64,000 nucleotides of DNA from Tubiluchus corallicola (GCA_030141605.1 JAQGDQ010000008.1:1468501-1532500), one strand, 5' to 3'. Positions 23,749-46,836 are shown, counted from the stretch's first letter. A program made the numbers and translations. The notes: generated by a model from the sequence alone, not told the origin.

Positions 23749-26635
23749 TTGTTCTTTACATATGAGAGTCAATCAGAATTCATCCTAATTAAATGCATTG
23801 AAGCCAAAATGTTCTTGGATTTCCCGCTTAGTGAAGTAACTCCTCAAAAAAGATGTGTTCGCCTTGATGTTTTTGTCATTTTCGGTCTTGTTGAAGTTCT
23901 TCATTTAGGAGGGGTTGCAATGTACATCCCAAAACACATGTCATTTAACGAAGCCAAAGGAATTAAAACTAACAAAATAGAATCAATTTGGTACAATATC
24001 GAAAACTACATTGTAGGTGTCATTTATAAGCCACCAAATCAAAAATATAAGACTTTTCTAAAACATTTTGAAATTGAACTTGAACGTGCTGTACTTGAAA
24101 ATCAACCAGTTTTATTAATGGGGGATTTTAATATCGATATTAATGCAACAAATACTGCTCAGTGCAAAAAGTATAAAGAAGTCTTGGACCAATATAACAC
24201 GCAAATACTAAACGCAAGTAATAAACCCACAAGAATCACTAAAACATCATCTACTACCATAGACCACTTTATCTCAAACGCTAAAGACAATTTCCAAGTA
24301 CAAGAAAACTTCTCGTGTGATTATTCTGATCATGATTTTATAATAATAGTAGACAAAACAAAACCAACCAAAAACAATACAGGCACAGTCTGGAAAACAG
24401 TCAGAGATTATTCTACATATAATAAAGATATATTTCAAGATACTTTAACCAAATTGGACTGGAGTAATATTTACACAATGACTGACATTGACATGCAAAT
24501 AAACACATTAATAAATAATATGGAATACTGCCTGGATATCTATGCACCGTATAAAAAAATTAAAATACATCAGCAGCAATTTAATGCAAAATCTGCCTGC
24601 CCTTAGGCGGATACAGAACTCGCAAAACTAAGACACAATAAAAATGAATTATATAGAACATATTTACATTTAAAAGGTAAAATCAATTACAATAATTACA
24701 AAAAGGCACGAAATAAATTTAATAGCTACAACTGGAAACTCAAAAATAAATATTATATTAATAAATGCAATGATGCAACTACACCTAAACAAAAATGGCG
24801 TTTAATTAATGACGTACTTAACAGATACAGAAACGATCAATTACAAATAAATAGTTTACGAGAAAATGACAGTATAATATCTGATCCAGTTGACATTGCT
24901 AACAAATTAAATTCCACATTTATCAATCTCGGAAAATTTGACAACTTGCCACACCAACATAATGCAAATATACACAATATATACAAAAACCAATCAGTAA
25001 TACAATCCACTTTCTCATTTACTAGCGTCACAGAATACGACATCTTTAGAATATTAAACAGTTTAAATATAAATAAAGGAAGTGGACCCTCAGACATGCC
25101 AATAAAGATCTTAAAAGACTGTGCCAGCATCATTACTCCTCATCTAACATATATCACAAACCAAGTCTTAATGCGCTCAGAATTTCCAGCAGTGTGTAAA
25201 CCAGCAAACATAACTCCAATATACAAGAAAGATGCTAAAGATGATGCTAAAAACTACAGACCAATCTCAGTAGTGCACGTACTAGCCAAAGTATTTGAAA
25301 GAGTTATCTACAACCAAATAAACCATTACATTGAAAATAATAAGCTACTGTCAAATCATCAATTTGGTTTTAGAAAACTACATTCTACAATAGACGCGAT
25401 AATTGATGCCACTGAAAAGTGGCGTTACAACTTAAATAAAAATAAATATATAACAGCAGCATTTTTAGATCTAAGTAAAGCTTTTGACAGCCTCGATCAC
25501 AATTTACTACTAGACAACTTACGCCAACTAGGATTCGATTATACTTCTCTCAAACTAATTATTAATTACCTACACAATAGAAAACAAAGAGTCAAACTGA
25601 ACAAACACACTTTTTCAACATGGGACACACCACAGAGAGGCATCCCACAAGGTACGATATTAGGTCCATTACTCTTTTGTTTATACGTTAATAAAATTCA
25701 TTTAGTTTTACATAATTCAGACTTAACACAATATGCCGATGATACAACACTCTATACAGCACACGCAGACTTTCTAACATCAAAAAAATAATCTAGAAAA
25801 AGACATAACAAATATAAATGCAGCATTTAACTATTTTGGTTTAAAAATGAATGATGATAAGACAGAATTTATGGTAATATCACCCAAATCCAATGACATT
25901 ACTTCTAATGCAACACTAAAAGTAGGTGACTGTTCCATACAACAAGCAAAAACTGTAAAATTTTTAGGCATTACTGTCGACAATAAACTCACTTGGGATG
26001 AACAGTTTCATCAAATACACAACAAGATGGCATTAAGCACGACATTCTTACGCCAAACCAGAGGCCATCTAACCAAGAAAACAAAAATTCTCATCTACAA
26101 AAGTCTAATATTACCACATTATCTATATGGTTGCACTTTACTTCAAAACATTAAATATGAAAACTTTAGAAAACTAAATACAATGCAAAACTGCGCACTT
26201 AGATTAATTCATGGCTACTCTAACAAAACTGCTAAACAACATGCTGCTTCTGCAACAAGCTTAAGAACGTCCACAAAAATACCAATATTAGAAGCCTATC
26301 GAGATTATAAAACACTGATATTTCTTTATAAATATATAAATAAACTGAGCATTCCATTTATAAACAATCCCTTAGCATTTATTCCTGATACCACATTGAA
26401 CACTAGAACATACAATTTAAAGCAAATTACAGTAAACAATAAATTTGGAAATAACTCTATATCAAAACAGGCCATACATTTATGGAACTTACTACCCAGT
26501 GAAATAAAACAAATAGAATCTCTCCACCACTTTAAAAAGAAATTAAAAGAATATCAATATAACAGGTTTCAACTTCCACATTGTGCATCTGATACTAATT
26601 ACACGGACTGCACTTTCATATACCCCCGCCCCTGA
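23749..26635 (+). pseudogene. Non-LTR retrotransposon ORF2 remnant (endonuclease + reverse transcriptase), CR1/Jockey-like
   Basis: The first part (23749-24606) carries an exonuclease/endonuclease/phosphatase fold: GGVAMYIP, LLMGDFNIDIN near 24112-24144, and the SDHDFIII catalytic block near 24320. A single in-frame TAG at 24604-24606 interrupts it; the same frame then continues through a linker into the reverse transcriptase (24946-25791). Motifs there are FLDLSKAFDSLDH, RGIPQGTILGPLLF and YADDTTLYT. An A7 run at about 25782-25788 shifts the frame, and the thumb/C-terminal part continues at 25847-26635, ending with the family's WNLLPSEIK-type block. The N-terminal endonuclease motif is missing, so the copy is 5'-truncated. 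Two lesions in otherwise open sequence suggest a fairly young, dead copy. Clade assignment is approximate. Confidence 0.85.
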
Positions 26636-26990
26636 CTCCATATAATGATTAAAAATGAATTTTTTAAAAAAAAATTATGTAATGTAATACGTGTTATGTT
26701 AGTTTCGTGTTTCGTAATGTTAAATGTATAAATAGTGTGCACTATGTAATGTAAAATTTAATGTACTTTCCTATAATTGTTTGTAAAAATATTTTAATAT
26801 GGTATTTGTAAATATGTTCATTATATTGTATATAGTTTGCACTTTAGTTTTTTTAGTATGCACTGGACGCATTTGTCTTGAACAGTGTTGTTATTTTAAC
26901 ATTACGCTGAGGCTAACTCAATTTTATTATAATGAGGGAACAGTTTTTATGACAAATAAAGAATTAATATATATATATATATATATTCAT
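26636..26990 (+). mobile_element. 3'UTR and AT-repeat tail of the retrotransposon
   Basis: AT-rich sequence after the ORF, with repeated GTAATGT/TGTAAT words, ends in (AT)n at about 26968-26986, the likely 3' terminus. No target-site duplication was identified. Confidence 0.5.
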
Positions 26991-28580
26991 GTAATTGGTG
27001 TTTATCATTTCTTTAATATTATGTCGTCACGATAGAATTACTCCGTATTCTAAATTTTAGGAAAAATGGATTCGATGACAACGGTAAACGGTGTTTTATA
27101 CGATCTATTCACGAAAAACAGATTGCATGAGAGCTGTAAATGGTGTTATAAATGACATATCCAGACAGTTGGGTAGAAATAACTCAGTAAGCGAGTAACC
27201 CAATGCTTCGCATTCCGGACTAGTTATTTCAATAAAGACCAGAATTTTCACAAATTTAATTCACTGTAAGGTACAAATTGTGAAATGTTGCGTACAGTCC
27301 TCATCTGCATTAACATTATTCTTTATTATGGTAAATACTGTTTATATAGCAGTGGCAATGACATATTAGACAATTGACAGACATAACATTATTAAAGTGA
27401 CTTAGTCTTGTTGGAATGCTAGACAAGATAAGCTGCAGCTCTGACAAGCATGAACTTTAAATCAAACGTTTACCACAGGAACTAATTCTGGGGAAATTTC
27501 TGGCTGATAAAAGATCCATTACAGTACCGTATTGTATAAAACTAGGAAATAATCCTAACGGACAACAATATGCTCAGTCTTCTCCATATGCTGCTTAATT
27601 TAATTGCGCCGTGTATGGTTGACCTATAAACAGTAGAAATATACCTACTGTTACTAATCCATGGATACAAATTGTTTGAATCAAATTTTATCGACACTGC
27701 ATTAATATTGATTTGTACGTGATTTGTGCATAGACACAAAAAGTAATATTTGTAAGTAGTTTGCGATACGATTTGCGCATAACACTTAAATTTTGTCTTT
27801 TTAAGACATGGCGTACATAATAAAGTGGTTAACGATCGTAAAATGTTCCACTGGTCATCTTTCTGATTATATAAAAACAAGTAGTTCAAATTTAATTAGA
27901 TTTAAAGTCTTTCAGTGCATGTTGCAAGTCACATACAATACAAAATTCTCCAAAGGTTTTCTAACCTTGACTTTTGATCTTTTGCTTTCAAATAAGGCAC
28001 GGGGACAGTTCTATAGCATGTCATTTATAATCTTTCTGAAAAAGTGGTTTCATTTTTATCATCATTTCATGAGTTACGTTGTGGACGGGCCGTGTCCGGA
28101 CAAAAGCTAAATTTATGCGCGAACTTGGCTTTAACTGAAGTGTGGCAACAGCACAAATTGAGGAAAGGAACAATATTATGTAAAACACGTAAAAATGGTG
28201 GTTTATTGACCTTGACCCTTGAACCCTTGACATCATCAGAAATAGAATGGCGGCATCTGTCAGTTTATTTTACATTTATTTATTCGGTTATTAACACAAG
28301 AAAGAAACATTGTATTAACACATAATACATAATATATAACACATAAAACAAGTGATGCATGAACCCATAACAGCGGCCACATGAAAAAACAAACAGGTAA
28401 ACACACCCATGCACGTTGTAACAATATAATATTTGTGGAATAAATAAATTCATCTAGGCAAATTATTCAGCATACGAAATGATACGCGAGTATCTTACCC
28501 ACTGCATTAAGTTTGTTCGTTTGTGATGAAACTACACAATACATTAGTAGCTGAACTTATGAGGCACATAAAAACTAGCC
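26991..28580. other. Intergenic, nothing recognised
   Basis: Short ORFs only; no motif or composition supports a gene. Confidence 0.4.
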
Positions 28581-28584
28581 AGTT

Positions 28585-28980
28585 TTCTCGCCAAGTAACT
28601 CGCAAGCATGTTCAGACTAGAGAACAGAGCTTGCTGCGAGTTACTTTCCAACAGTAGGCACGAGCTGACACTCACTTGTCTATTCACTGCCAGTAACTCG
28701 CCAAGTAACTCGCGTGTTCAAACTAGAGAACAAAACTTGCTGCGAGTTACTGTCCGACAGTATGCGCGAGCTGACATTCCTATCTCTAGTCACTGCGAAT
28801 AGTGTCGAGAGTAACTGCCGAAGCGTTCACACTAGATAGTAACTCGTAGGAAATCAAGTCTCATCTACCCTCGGAGAGTTTGCAGACAGTAACTCGCAAA
28901 GCAGTTCACACTTACCAGTTTGCTGTCAGAGAGAAAACTCGCGACAGAAAACGCGCTAGTCTGAATGCGCCGTTAGAGGC
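28585..28980. repeat. Repeat-rich element end upstream of gene 2
   Basis: Contains tandemly arranged variants of AGTAACTCGC...GTTCA-ACTAGA...TGCGAGTTACT, about 110 bases each (near 28585, 28690 and 28800). Its final part, 28896-28976, matches window positions 1-70. Subterminal repeats of this kind are typical of non-autonomous DNA transposons. It ends about 220 bases before the gene 2 start codon. Confidence 0.6.
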
Positions 28981-29181
28981 CATGATGGAAATAAGAAAAA
29001 CTGTAGTGAGGTCTGTAGCACTTGCTTATCAGTGACAGCAAATATGCTGCTTACTAGTAGCAACTTGCATTGTTCATTAGTAACTTTTACCGGTTTTTTT
29101 CGCTTTGTTCTTCTCTTTTGTTTATTCTATTTACATAAAGATACATTAATTTCTATTACGTAAAGAATCATTAACTTTCAA

Positions 29182-29198
29182 CAACTTTTGCAGGTAAA
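29182..29198 (+). other. 5'UTR splice acceptor directly before the gene 2 start codon
   Basis: CAACTTTTGCAG ends at 29193, five bases before ATG. As in gene 1, the leader contains an intron ending next to the start codon, so this is probably inherited from the common ancestor. The upstream non-coding exon was not found. Confidence 0.5.
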
Positions 29199-38869
<9,671 letters not shown>

Positions 38870-39600
38870 AAATGACAGAAAAGGGCCATATTTTGTAATT
38901 TTTATCGTTAGTTCAAAATTTTACGTGATTTCCATCCGCGCCTAGTAAGATCTTCCTACTAGTGACGATTTGAAGCAATTATTTCAGTATTTTTCTATAC
39001 TGCACACTGTAGTGGATGCCGTTAGTTTTCAATGCATGGAAGAGGCATAATATTCTTCACTAGGAAGATAAGTGATCCGCTTGTCATAGAAATGATATGC
39101 CATGTCACTCAGCCTTGAATGAAAGCCAATGGCCAGCGGCATATGAGATATAGGAAACCAACTTAATTAACTACTATGAAAAAAATCCCACTTATTATGC
39201 TGAAGTAAAATGAGTTTTCTTGAAACTTTATTGTTCATACTAGATCATAATCGTCTTGATATTGTGTTGTAAGGGATAAGAACTTTGTAAGAACCCATGG
39301 TACAGTAATTTCATGTTCAATAAGTACAGCGTTCATGCAATTATTTCATTTTATTTATTTATTTATTTATTCATGAATCTGGGCTTAATACATTTCTTAC
39401 TTATTTATAGGAAAACATTTCTGGCAATATTTTCTTATTTGCTAATTGCTAATTAAATCTAAGACGTCACTGAATTTTTTTATTTATCCTATAACAATAA
39501 GACAATGTAAAACGTTAAAGCATTCTATGCAAGTTAAGTGTGTACTCATTGTATGAAAAAGAATTGTTACTATTTATGTTCAAATAAACCAAGTTTGTTG
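38870..39600 (+). terminator. 3'UTR and polyadenylation signal of gene 2
   Basis: Non-coding sequence follows the stop codon. An AATAAA at 39583-39588 followed by GT/T-rich sequence (TTTGTTGATTTTTACCTGTG) is a good poly(A) candidate. Confidence 0.5.
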
Positions 39601-40041
39601 ATTTTTACCTGTGCTTTACCAAGTTTTGTCATGATGTTTATAGATTTAACATCAGAACCGACTTTTAGTCAGTAAAATAGAATTACCCAGCAAATTAACG
39701 GGAGCACACTACATAAATTACCAAAATTTGCCCTTTTGACATCACAAGCCAATGAAGCTTTAGTATATGTAAACTTTCCTGCCAATTTTTTAACGTGTAA
39801 ATTCATTATTTTGTTTTTAAATACGTGTAAATTTTCCTTCCCATATTTCTGTTCAAAGGTTATATTTCATTAATTAATTATGACTGGGATTGCCAGAATT
39901 TTTAGAAACCATCGCGGGTAATGAATTGGAGAAATAAGGAGACGCTGAAAATTTGTGGACTAGTTGGGATGATATTTCAACGATTCATGTTTAGACATAT
40001 TCTGCCGCCAGACGAATAGACAGATAGACAAATCGACAAAA

Positions 40042-41700
40042 ATGTCTAATAACAGGAAAGCTCGTGATGTCAGTGAAAAAACAAGTGAAGAAAGACCTAA
40101 GCAAATAAGAATTATGTTCTTGACAATATATGTATATAAACTTTATTGTTATTTCATTGATTTGCGCAAAGCCTTTGATTCGATTTGGCGAATTGGATTG
40201 TACTACAAATTGTTAAAAAATAGTATAGGTGGTTATTTCCTTAAGCTTTTGCAAAATATATACTTCAAAACTAATTACTCCATTAAACACGCTGGTGGAT
40301 TAACAGATGATATACCATCCTCCTTGGGTGTTAAGCAAGGATGTACGCTGAGCCCAGTTCTCTTTTCCTTGTATATCAGTGACTTGCCAACAGTTTTCAC
40401 ATCTAACCCGTAAGTCTAGGCTATTTTGAAACTAACTGTCTTCTCTATGCAGATGATATGGTCTTACTTTCCTGTTCTCAGTCACGATTGCAACAATGCC
40501 TTAATAAGCTGAATAATTATTGTAGCAAATTGGCTATGGAAGTTAACACTAAAAAGACAGAAATTATTGTTTTTAACAAAGCAGGCAGAGTTCTAAAAGA
40601 CAAACTTTACCGATGGGCCTGATAAGCTGAAAATAGTCCAATCCTATAAATACTTACGGGTCGAAGTCTTTGCATCTTATGCTTTCAGGCAAAGTTGCAC
40701 CAAACTAAAAGACAAAGGATTAAACGCTTTTTACTAAATGAAAAAGTACATCTCAGACTGCGCAAACCCACTTACTGTTATCAAATTATTTGAACATACT
40801 GTAGAGCCTATCATGCTATATGGCTCTTGTGTATGGGAACATAACGGCTGGCATTGTCAAAATTAAAACCAATTCTCCGCATATTCAAACTAAATTTGAT
40901 AGAGTACGTAGCGAAGAGGCCAATATTAAATTATGCAGATTTCTTTTGAATGTCAATAACAAATCGAGCAAATATGCGACCAAGGCAGAGCTGAGCCGTT
41001 TCCCCATTTATATTAAAATAATTGAGGATACAATCCATTACTGGGTACATGTTATTAGCCAACCTTATGATAGTTATGTATACCAAGCTTATAACGAAAA
41101 CCGAACCCTAGCTGAGAACTATTTTTCTTGGACTACTTTTGTTAAGTATATGTTATGTGCATATGGTTTTGATCATGTTTGGAACAACCAGACACCGTTT
41201 TCACCTAAGCGACTACTTAATAAATTAGAAGAAAAAATAAAAATGATTACACCCTATTTTGGAAAGAAGAAATCTATAATGATAACAAACCTGATGGACA
41301 AAACAAACTGCGAATGTATCGAACCTTCAAAAACAAACAATATCAACTAGAAAACTATTTACTTTCCATGGTTTCTATGGTTATTCCAAATATGCTATAA
41401 CAAAATTAACAAAACTGAGAATCAGCTCTCATACTTTGTGCATTGAAAGAGGGAAGTACGTCAAAACCTAGAAAAATCCCGGCTGAGAACCGCATAATCA
41501 CATATTATTTAACAAATGAAATGGAAGACGAATTACATTTTGTTATAAAATGACCATATTACAATGATCTTAGAAGAAAATTATATAATCACATCAATGC
41601 AATTATACCAGAATTTTTCCTTAAGAGCGTTGCTGGTAAATTTTTATTTCTGATGGCAATATCTACATGCAGTGAATAACAGAGTCATTTCCTAGGCTGA
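40042..41700 (+). pseudogene. Decayed non-LTR reverse transcriptase, copy 1 of a second family
   Basis: Palm motifs appear in order: FIDLRKAFDSIW (about 40150), GVKQGCTLSPVLFSLYISDL (about 40327) and, after a frame break, LYADDMVLLS at 40443-40472. The connection/thumb region follows, then an open block at 40820-41350 with AELSRFPIYIKI and IHYWVHVI, typical of the region after the catalytic domain. The C-terminal zinc-knuckle region at about 41430-41690 (ENRI, EMEDELHFVIK, PYYNDLRRKLYN) has stops and lost cysteines. No endonuclease is seen, so the copy is 5'-truncated. The same C-terminus occurs on the minus strand at 58931-59272. Confidence 0.8.
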
Positions 41701-41892
41701 AACTTTACCTTGTAAGTAACGAATTAGTAGATAAATAGATAGATAAATTTATTTTCGTCTCTTCTATAAAACATTCAGGTACAAATAGTACAACCACATG
41801 AAATAGGAGCTTTTTGAACCACAAGAGAAAAATATTTCACATAATTAAAACAAAACAAAAAACATTAAATGATAAAAACCAAGATAATAATT

Positions 41893-42176
41893 AGTAGTTC
41901 ACATTCATTTTATTTATACAATTATTTTCTCCGTTTTGTCCAACAGACTTGGCAGTAATTCTACGTGTAGCAGGATTTCCCATGAAATTAAGAAGCCTAT
42001 CTAAGTCATTCATGTTGTTCAAGTTGGCTTTATATTGAACTATAGAATCTATCCCATTAGTACGTTCACTTTCAATCTCATCCTCGATAACAACACTATT
42101 ACATAATTCACATAATCGTTCACTAACTGAGATGCACTTTCATAACGCCCTGTTTCAATTCTAAGTTGGGCAGTGC
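41893..42176 (-). pseudogene. Retroelement C-terminal zinc-knuckle fragment, tail-to-tail with the preceding copy
   Basis: Reading the minus strand gives LRIETGRYES, then after a one-base shift ERLCELCNSVVIEDE, the pattern of C-terminal domains in this type of reverse transcriptase. It continues for about 50 residues to a stop near 41893. The expected HF-x-x-x-CP block after IEDE is absent, so an internal deletion is likely. Identification rests on this short pattern only. Confidence 0.45.
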
Positions 42177-42189
42177 CACATGTAAGTGA

Positions 42190-42849
42190 CCCAAATGATC
42201 AACGAAATTAGTGATAACGAACTTGATCAATTTTCGCAATTTAAAATGAAATTCTGTTCTTTAGTGAATCTGAGTTGCGAGATCGCGAGGTATAATTTGC
42301 TGAATTTTAATTTTAGCTTTCTTGCAACGAATTCGCAAGTAGGACTATATAAAGCGGAGAGATATAAGAGTGAGTTAGGTGACTCACAGGCTCGTTATAA
42401 CGTACAAATTTAATGAATAAATAATAACCATTTAAATCCTATGCTTGCCAATGCAATTCGCTGAAATTAAGCTTAGGCATACGTAGCAGATAACGCAGCA
42501 GTATTAAAATATAATTATATGGACGACAATAATTAATAAAAAATTAACAATACCCTGATTATTGTACGTTAAAAGTGCAAACAAACAAACAAACACAAGA
42601 ACAACAACAAATAACTGGCCACATTTTCCTACTTAGTAGGCTTATACAAAGTCTAGTGTCAGAGAGAGTCACAGGCTTATACATATTTTGATTTTTGACA
42701 TCTTGTACAAAATAGTAGTTAAATTAAACATTTATGGGGTTTTGTTTCTAGACACAAATACGACAGATTTCATGGACAGTGGATTGATGATATGAAAAAT
42801 TTCTTTACATGTATGGACTTCGCAGCTACCTTTCGACAAATTGCACGCT
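42190..42849. other. Intergenic, nothing recognised
   Basis: Only short ORFs; an ACAAACAAACAAACA tract lies near 42580. Confidence 0.4.
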
Positions 42850-43445
42850 TTAAAGCAAAACCGGACCCAATGTTAAACTGTAGGTCAAAACAATTTGTTT
42901 TTTAAAATTCTGGAAGGAAACTTACTATTTTTTAAAGAATGACTTTTGTAAAACAATTATTACCACACAAACGTTATTTTGCGTTCGCGCCATTAGTTCT
43001 TCGCTGTTACATGCATTTCGCCATTCGCTAGTTAAATGGGCACTAGCGCCTGCATTTCGGAAAGCCTTGCGCAAAAAGCAGATGCTGTACCTCTCAGTTC
43101 AGAGGTGTTCGTTTGTGACGCAGTGTACACGTTCGAAAGCTAATGCGTGAGTACAGCGGTAAATTTGAAATTTCAATTTTTATCTTAAAACTTACCGAGT
43201 TTTCTTATAACACACTGAATTTCTTACAATAGCACTGTACTTCAATTTTCACTTTCACAAACACGTGCAACACGCTCATGGAATATCTTTGCTGTTGAAA
43301 ATTATGTTAGTTTTTGATGTCATTAATAGTTGGGCTCGCATGCTGTTAATTAAGTTTTTAATCTATTATTTAATTATCAGAAGCACTTTTGCAGTATTAA
43401 TTGTGTTAAAATATATACTTTTTATCGGACTTGAAAAAAGGATAA
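42850..43445 (+). repeat. Dispersed approximately 600-bp repeat, copy A (left arm of inverted repeat)
   Basis: Begins AAAGCAAAACCGGACCCAAT, includes CATTTCGCCATTCGCTAGTT and TTCAGAGGTGTTCGTTTGTG, and ends TATACTTTTTATCGGACTTG. It is the reverse complement of 48008-48605 and parallel to 54890-55380. Not coding. Confidence 0.8.
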
Positions 43446-44340
43446 TCTCCTGTCGTCTGTCAGCCTGTATTCCTTTAATAAAACAGTAAGCACTTTCTCG
43501 GCATTGCATCAATGCATATGATAAGCAAAAGTTTCTTGGTAGTGCGTAAATATATAGGCAACAAGTTATTTTGTAAAATTACATGAACAAACAACGCCTT
43601 AATAGTTTCATAAACGGGCGCAAAGATAATTTCTTACAGTTGCTTAGACAATTTCTCAGCACATGTATTTTATATAAATAACAACTAGAGGATGTTCCAA
43701 AAGAAACGAGCAATAGAAATATAGTGATACGCTGAAATATGCTGATCAAATGATAAAAGAAATGCGGCTGAGTGTTAATGCGGCACATAATGATAATAAA
43801 CGCTTTATTTTACAAACATACTCACAAGTACAATTAACAAATCACACATTTAAATGAATAACGCATACAGGAACAAGTCCTAAATTACACTGCAATAACT
43901 GTTTCATGTGTACAGTGTACAGTTTTTTGCACTTTGGGCTTTGCAGGGTTTAATATTAGTATGTTTACAATATAATAATGTATTTTTAGTTTAAACATAA
44001 TTTATTTAGGATTGGATCAGACAGTTTGTACAACATGATTTAGGATCCTCATCACAACAGACTTTATATACTATTTACAAGAACATTTACAGTAAGAATA
44101 GACTATACTTAGTTTTTAGTATACTTTAGTATACTAAAGTTTTACTACAGTGATACATTAGACATTAGTAGAAAATGACGGTTAGTAAATATTAATGTAC
44201 GATTATTTAAGAACGATGCATTTTATATCAGATAGAAACTACTGGAAGCGTTTAGTACATAATATCAAGTCATGTATACATTGGAATATTTTACAGTTAG
44301 TATCGTAGTTAAATTCATCTTTACCGAATAATAACAACTT
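43446..44340 (-). other. Probable 3' flank/UTR of the minus-strand retrotransposon
   Basis: AT-rich with no coding signal. It lies downstream of the retrotransposon ORF on the minus strand; the exact 3' end and tail were not identified. Confidence 0.35.
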
Positions 44341-46836
44341 CTACAGATCATTATTTCCTAAGACAGCTATATTAAGGTTTTCGGGCAGAAGTATTGCATT
44401 TAATTTATCAAACATAACTACCCTAGCTAGTTGATGCAATGGGCAGTGCAACAAAAAGTGTTCAACAGACTCAAATCGAAAACCACTGTTACAATTCGGC
44501 AATATTGGATGACCGTTATTATCTTTACAGCCTTTAGAGAAAAGGTCATAGTTTAGCAGAGAAAATCCGATTCTCATGCGCGTATGATGCACTGATATTG
44601 GAGGTTTACCAAATGAAAAATGTTTCTTACGCAACGGAAAACTTTAATGAGATTTGAGCTCTTGTTTGAATTGTGAAGTGGATGTAATTTCACGAATGTT
44701 CTGTGGTAAGTTGTTCCACATGTTAATGGTCGATATGAAAAACGATTTTTCACAGCTAACAGAACGGCAATTAAAATTTCTGTATTTAGTACCACTGCGT
44801 ATATAATAGGGGGTAACTTCGTTTACTTTTGGCGGCAGAATTGCACTTAAGTAGTGGGGCACTAAGTCATTGATTATTTTGAAAAAAAGACATAGGCGAT
44901 GATAATGGAAGCGTGTCACTAATTTAGTGAAGCCGCTATCAGACAAGATACTTGCAGTGAAAGATCGAAACATAGCGCCAGAACAGATTCTAGCAGCAGT
45001 TAGCTGAATATTTTCTAACAAACGTATACTTGTTTTCACTGCATCCTGACCATACTACGTTACCATATTCGATGGCAGGGAGAATAGTCGTAATGAATAA
45101 TCGTTCCCGCGTAGCTCTGGGCATATTAACTGACACGCGTCGAAAGTTGTTTAGCTTTAGATTTGCTTTGTCTGCCATTTTTGAGACGTGATAGTTCCAG
45201 TTCAGATCAGATGTAAGATGAATACCTAAATGTTTGTGAGCATTTACAGTTTCCAGTTGAGTATTAGATAAATACAGAGTAGGATATTGAGGAGCATTGG
45301 ATTTACGGGAGGAAAGCATGACTTCGGTCTTATTAGGATTAAATTTAACCAACCAACGTTTGGCCCAGTTTTCAATTATTCTGAGATCTGCCTTTAAGCG
45401 ATTTGCTGATGTATATGGGTCATCCTTAAACGAATCCATTAAATAAAACCGTATCGTCTGCAGAAAGGCGAATATCAGATTGAATGTCTTCTGTTATATC
45501 ATTAACATACACTAAAAATAGAAGGGGACCTAAGATAGAACCTTGGGGGACGCCAGATAAAAGTGACTTCGCATTAGATGTATTACCGTTTAGCGTTACT
45601 CTTTGTGTTCGGTTTCGAAGGTAAGATGATAGCCAAGACAGAAGTTGGCCACTTCCTCCATACTGCTTTAATTTGAATATCAAGCCTGCATGCCACACCT
45701 TATCAAAAGCCTTACTGATGTCCAGAAAAACTCTACAGATTTTAGCACCGTCGTCTAAACTTGTATACAAATTGTGAACGATTGAAGCTAGCTGGTTGAT
45801 TGTGCTATCGTTTGATTTGAACCCCGAGTTCTTTTCCGTCAAAAAGTTATTATCAATAGCAAAGTAGTTATACATCTGATTAAAGACAACGCGTTCTAGA
45901 ATCTTGGACATACATGAAAGTAGCGCCACGGGTCTGTAGTTCAAAACAAGCTGTCTATCTCCGTCTTTGTGTATGGGGCAGACATTTGCAACTTTCCACA
46001 AGCTAGGGAAATGACCTGACTGTAATGAGAAGTTAAACAATTGGGTTAATGGGCTTGATAATGAATCTGCACAAAGCTTAAGTACTTTGTTGCTTATTCC
46101 ATCAGGACCTACAGATTTGCTCGTATTGACGTTATTTAATAGTGTTTTCACTAAATCTTCGTGTACAGTAATGTGAAACATGTATGTATCAGTCTTCGAT
46201 ACGAATCTGGGCAATGAAGCATTTGAAATGTTCAAACGGCACTGCTGGGCAAAGTAATTGTTAAATGCATTGCACTTGGAAATCGCATCACTTATGACAA
46301 CACCAGCTTCATCTATAATGGGAGGAATAAAATTGTCACACTTATTTTTGTAAAAACTTTTAGTAATTTCCCACCAGACTTTAGGGCATGTTTCAGGATT
46401 CAATAGCTTCTCGTTCAGTTTGTCAGAATAGTCACGTTTGGCTTTTTTAACAGCATTGTTGTACTTATTTCTAATAGTAGTATAGGACTGCCACGAAGCA
46501 TTCGTCCTGTTTAATTTATAATTTCTGTGCGCCTTTTCTTTTTGTACTCTAAGCTTTCGAACGTGACTATTCATCCAAGGCTTATCGCGTGGGCGTATTG
46601 TTACAATTTGATTAGGCACACAAGAATCAATCATTTTCACTAGATTGTCAACAAATAATTGAAAACCAACATCAACAGATTCATGTGAAAACACAGCCTC
46701 CATTAATGTATTTTTTATATACTTGTATTTATATATTCAAATAATAATTTATGATATATAATAATAACGTAATATAACAGTAGTAATAATAAATGTTTGT
46801 AGTACTGTATCTCTATATCTTTTGGAACACCCTGTA
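43683..46836. mobile_element. TIR-like boundaries around the minus-strand retrotransposon
   Basis: GATGTTCCAAAAGAAACGAG at about 43692 and, in reverse orientation, CTTTTGGAACACCCTGTAC ending near 46836 share GTTCCAAAAGA followed by a similar ATAGA...ATAC block. They could be the ends of a DNA element into which the retrotransposon inserted. Only about 15-30 bases match, so this is tentative. Confidence 0.35.
44341..46703 (-). pseudogene. Non-LTR retrotransposon reverse transcriptase ORF, 5'-truncated (third family)
   Basis: 46703-45426 encodes the linker (PWMNSHVRKLR) and the reverse transcriptase: YRPVALLSCMSKILERVVF, FLDISKAFDKVW, SGVPQGSILGPLLFLVYVND and the catalytic LSADDTVLF, where the usual aromatic before ADD is Ser. 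A frameshift at about 45430 leads into 45439-44990 (thumb region) and another near 45035 into 45039-44644 (MWNNLPQNIRE). An in-frame TAA at 44646-44644 precedes a last segment, 44634-44341, with a zinc-knuckle-like FRFESVEHFLLHCPLH. The upstream endonuclease is missing. Two frameshifts plus a stop make it inactive. Confidence 0.85.
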
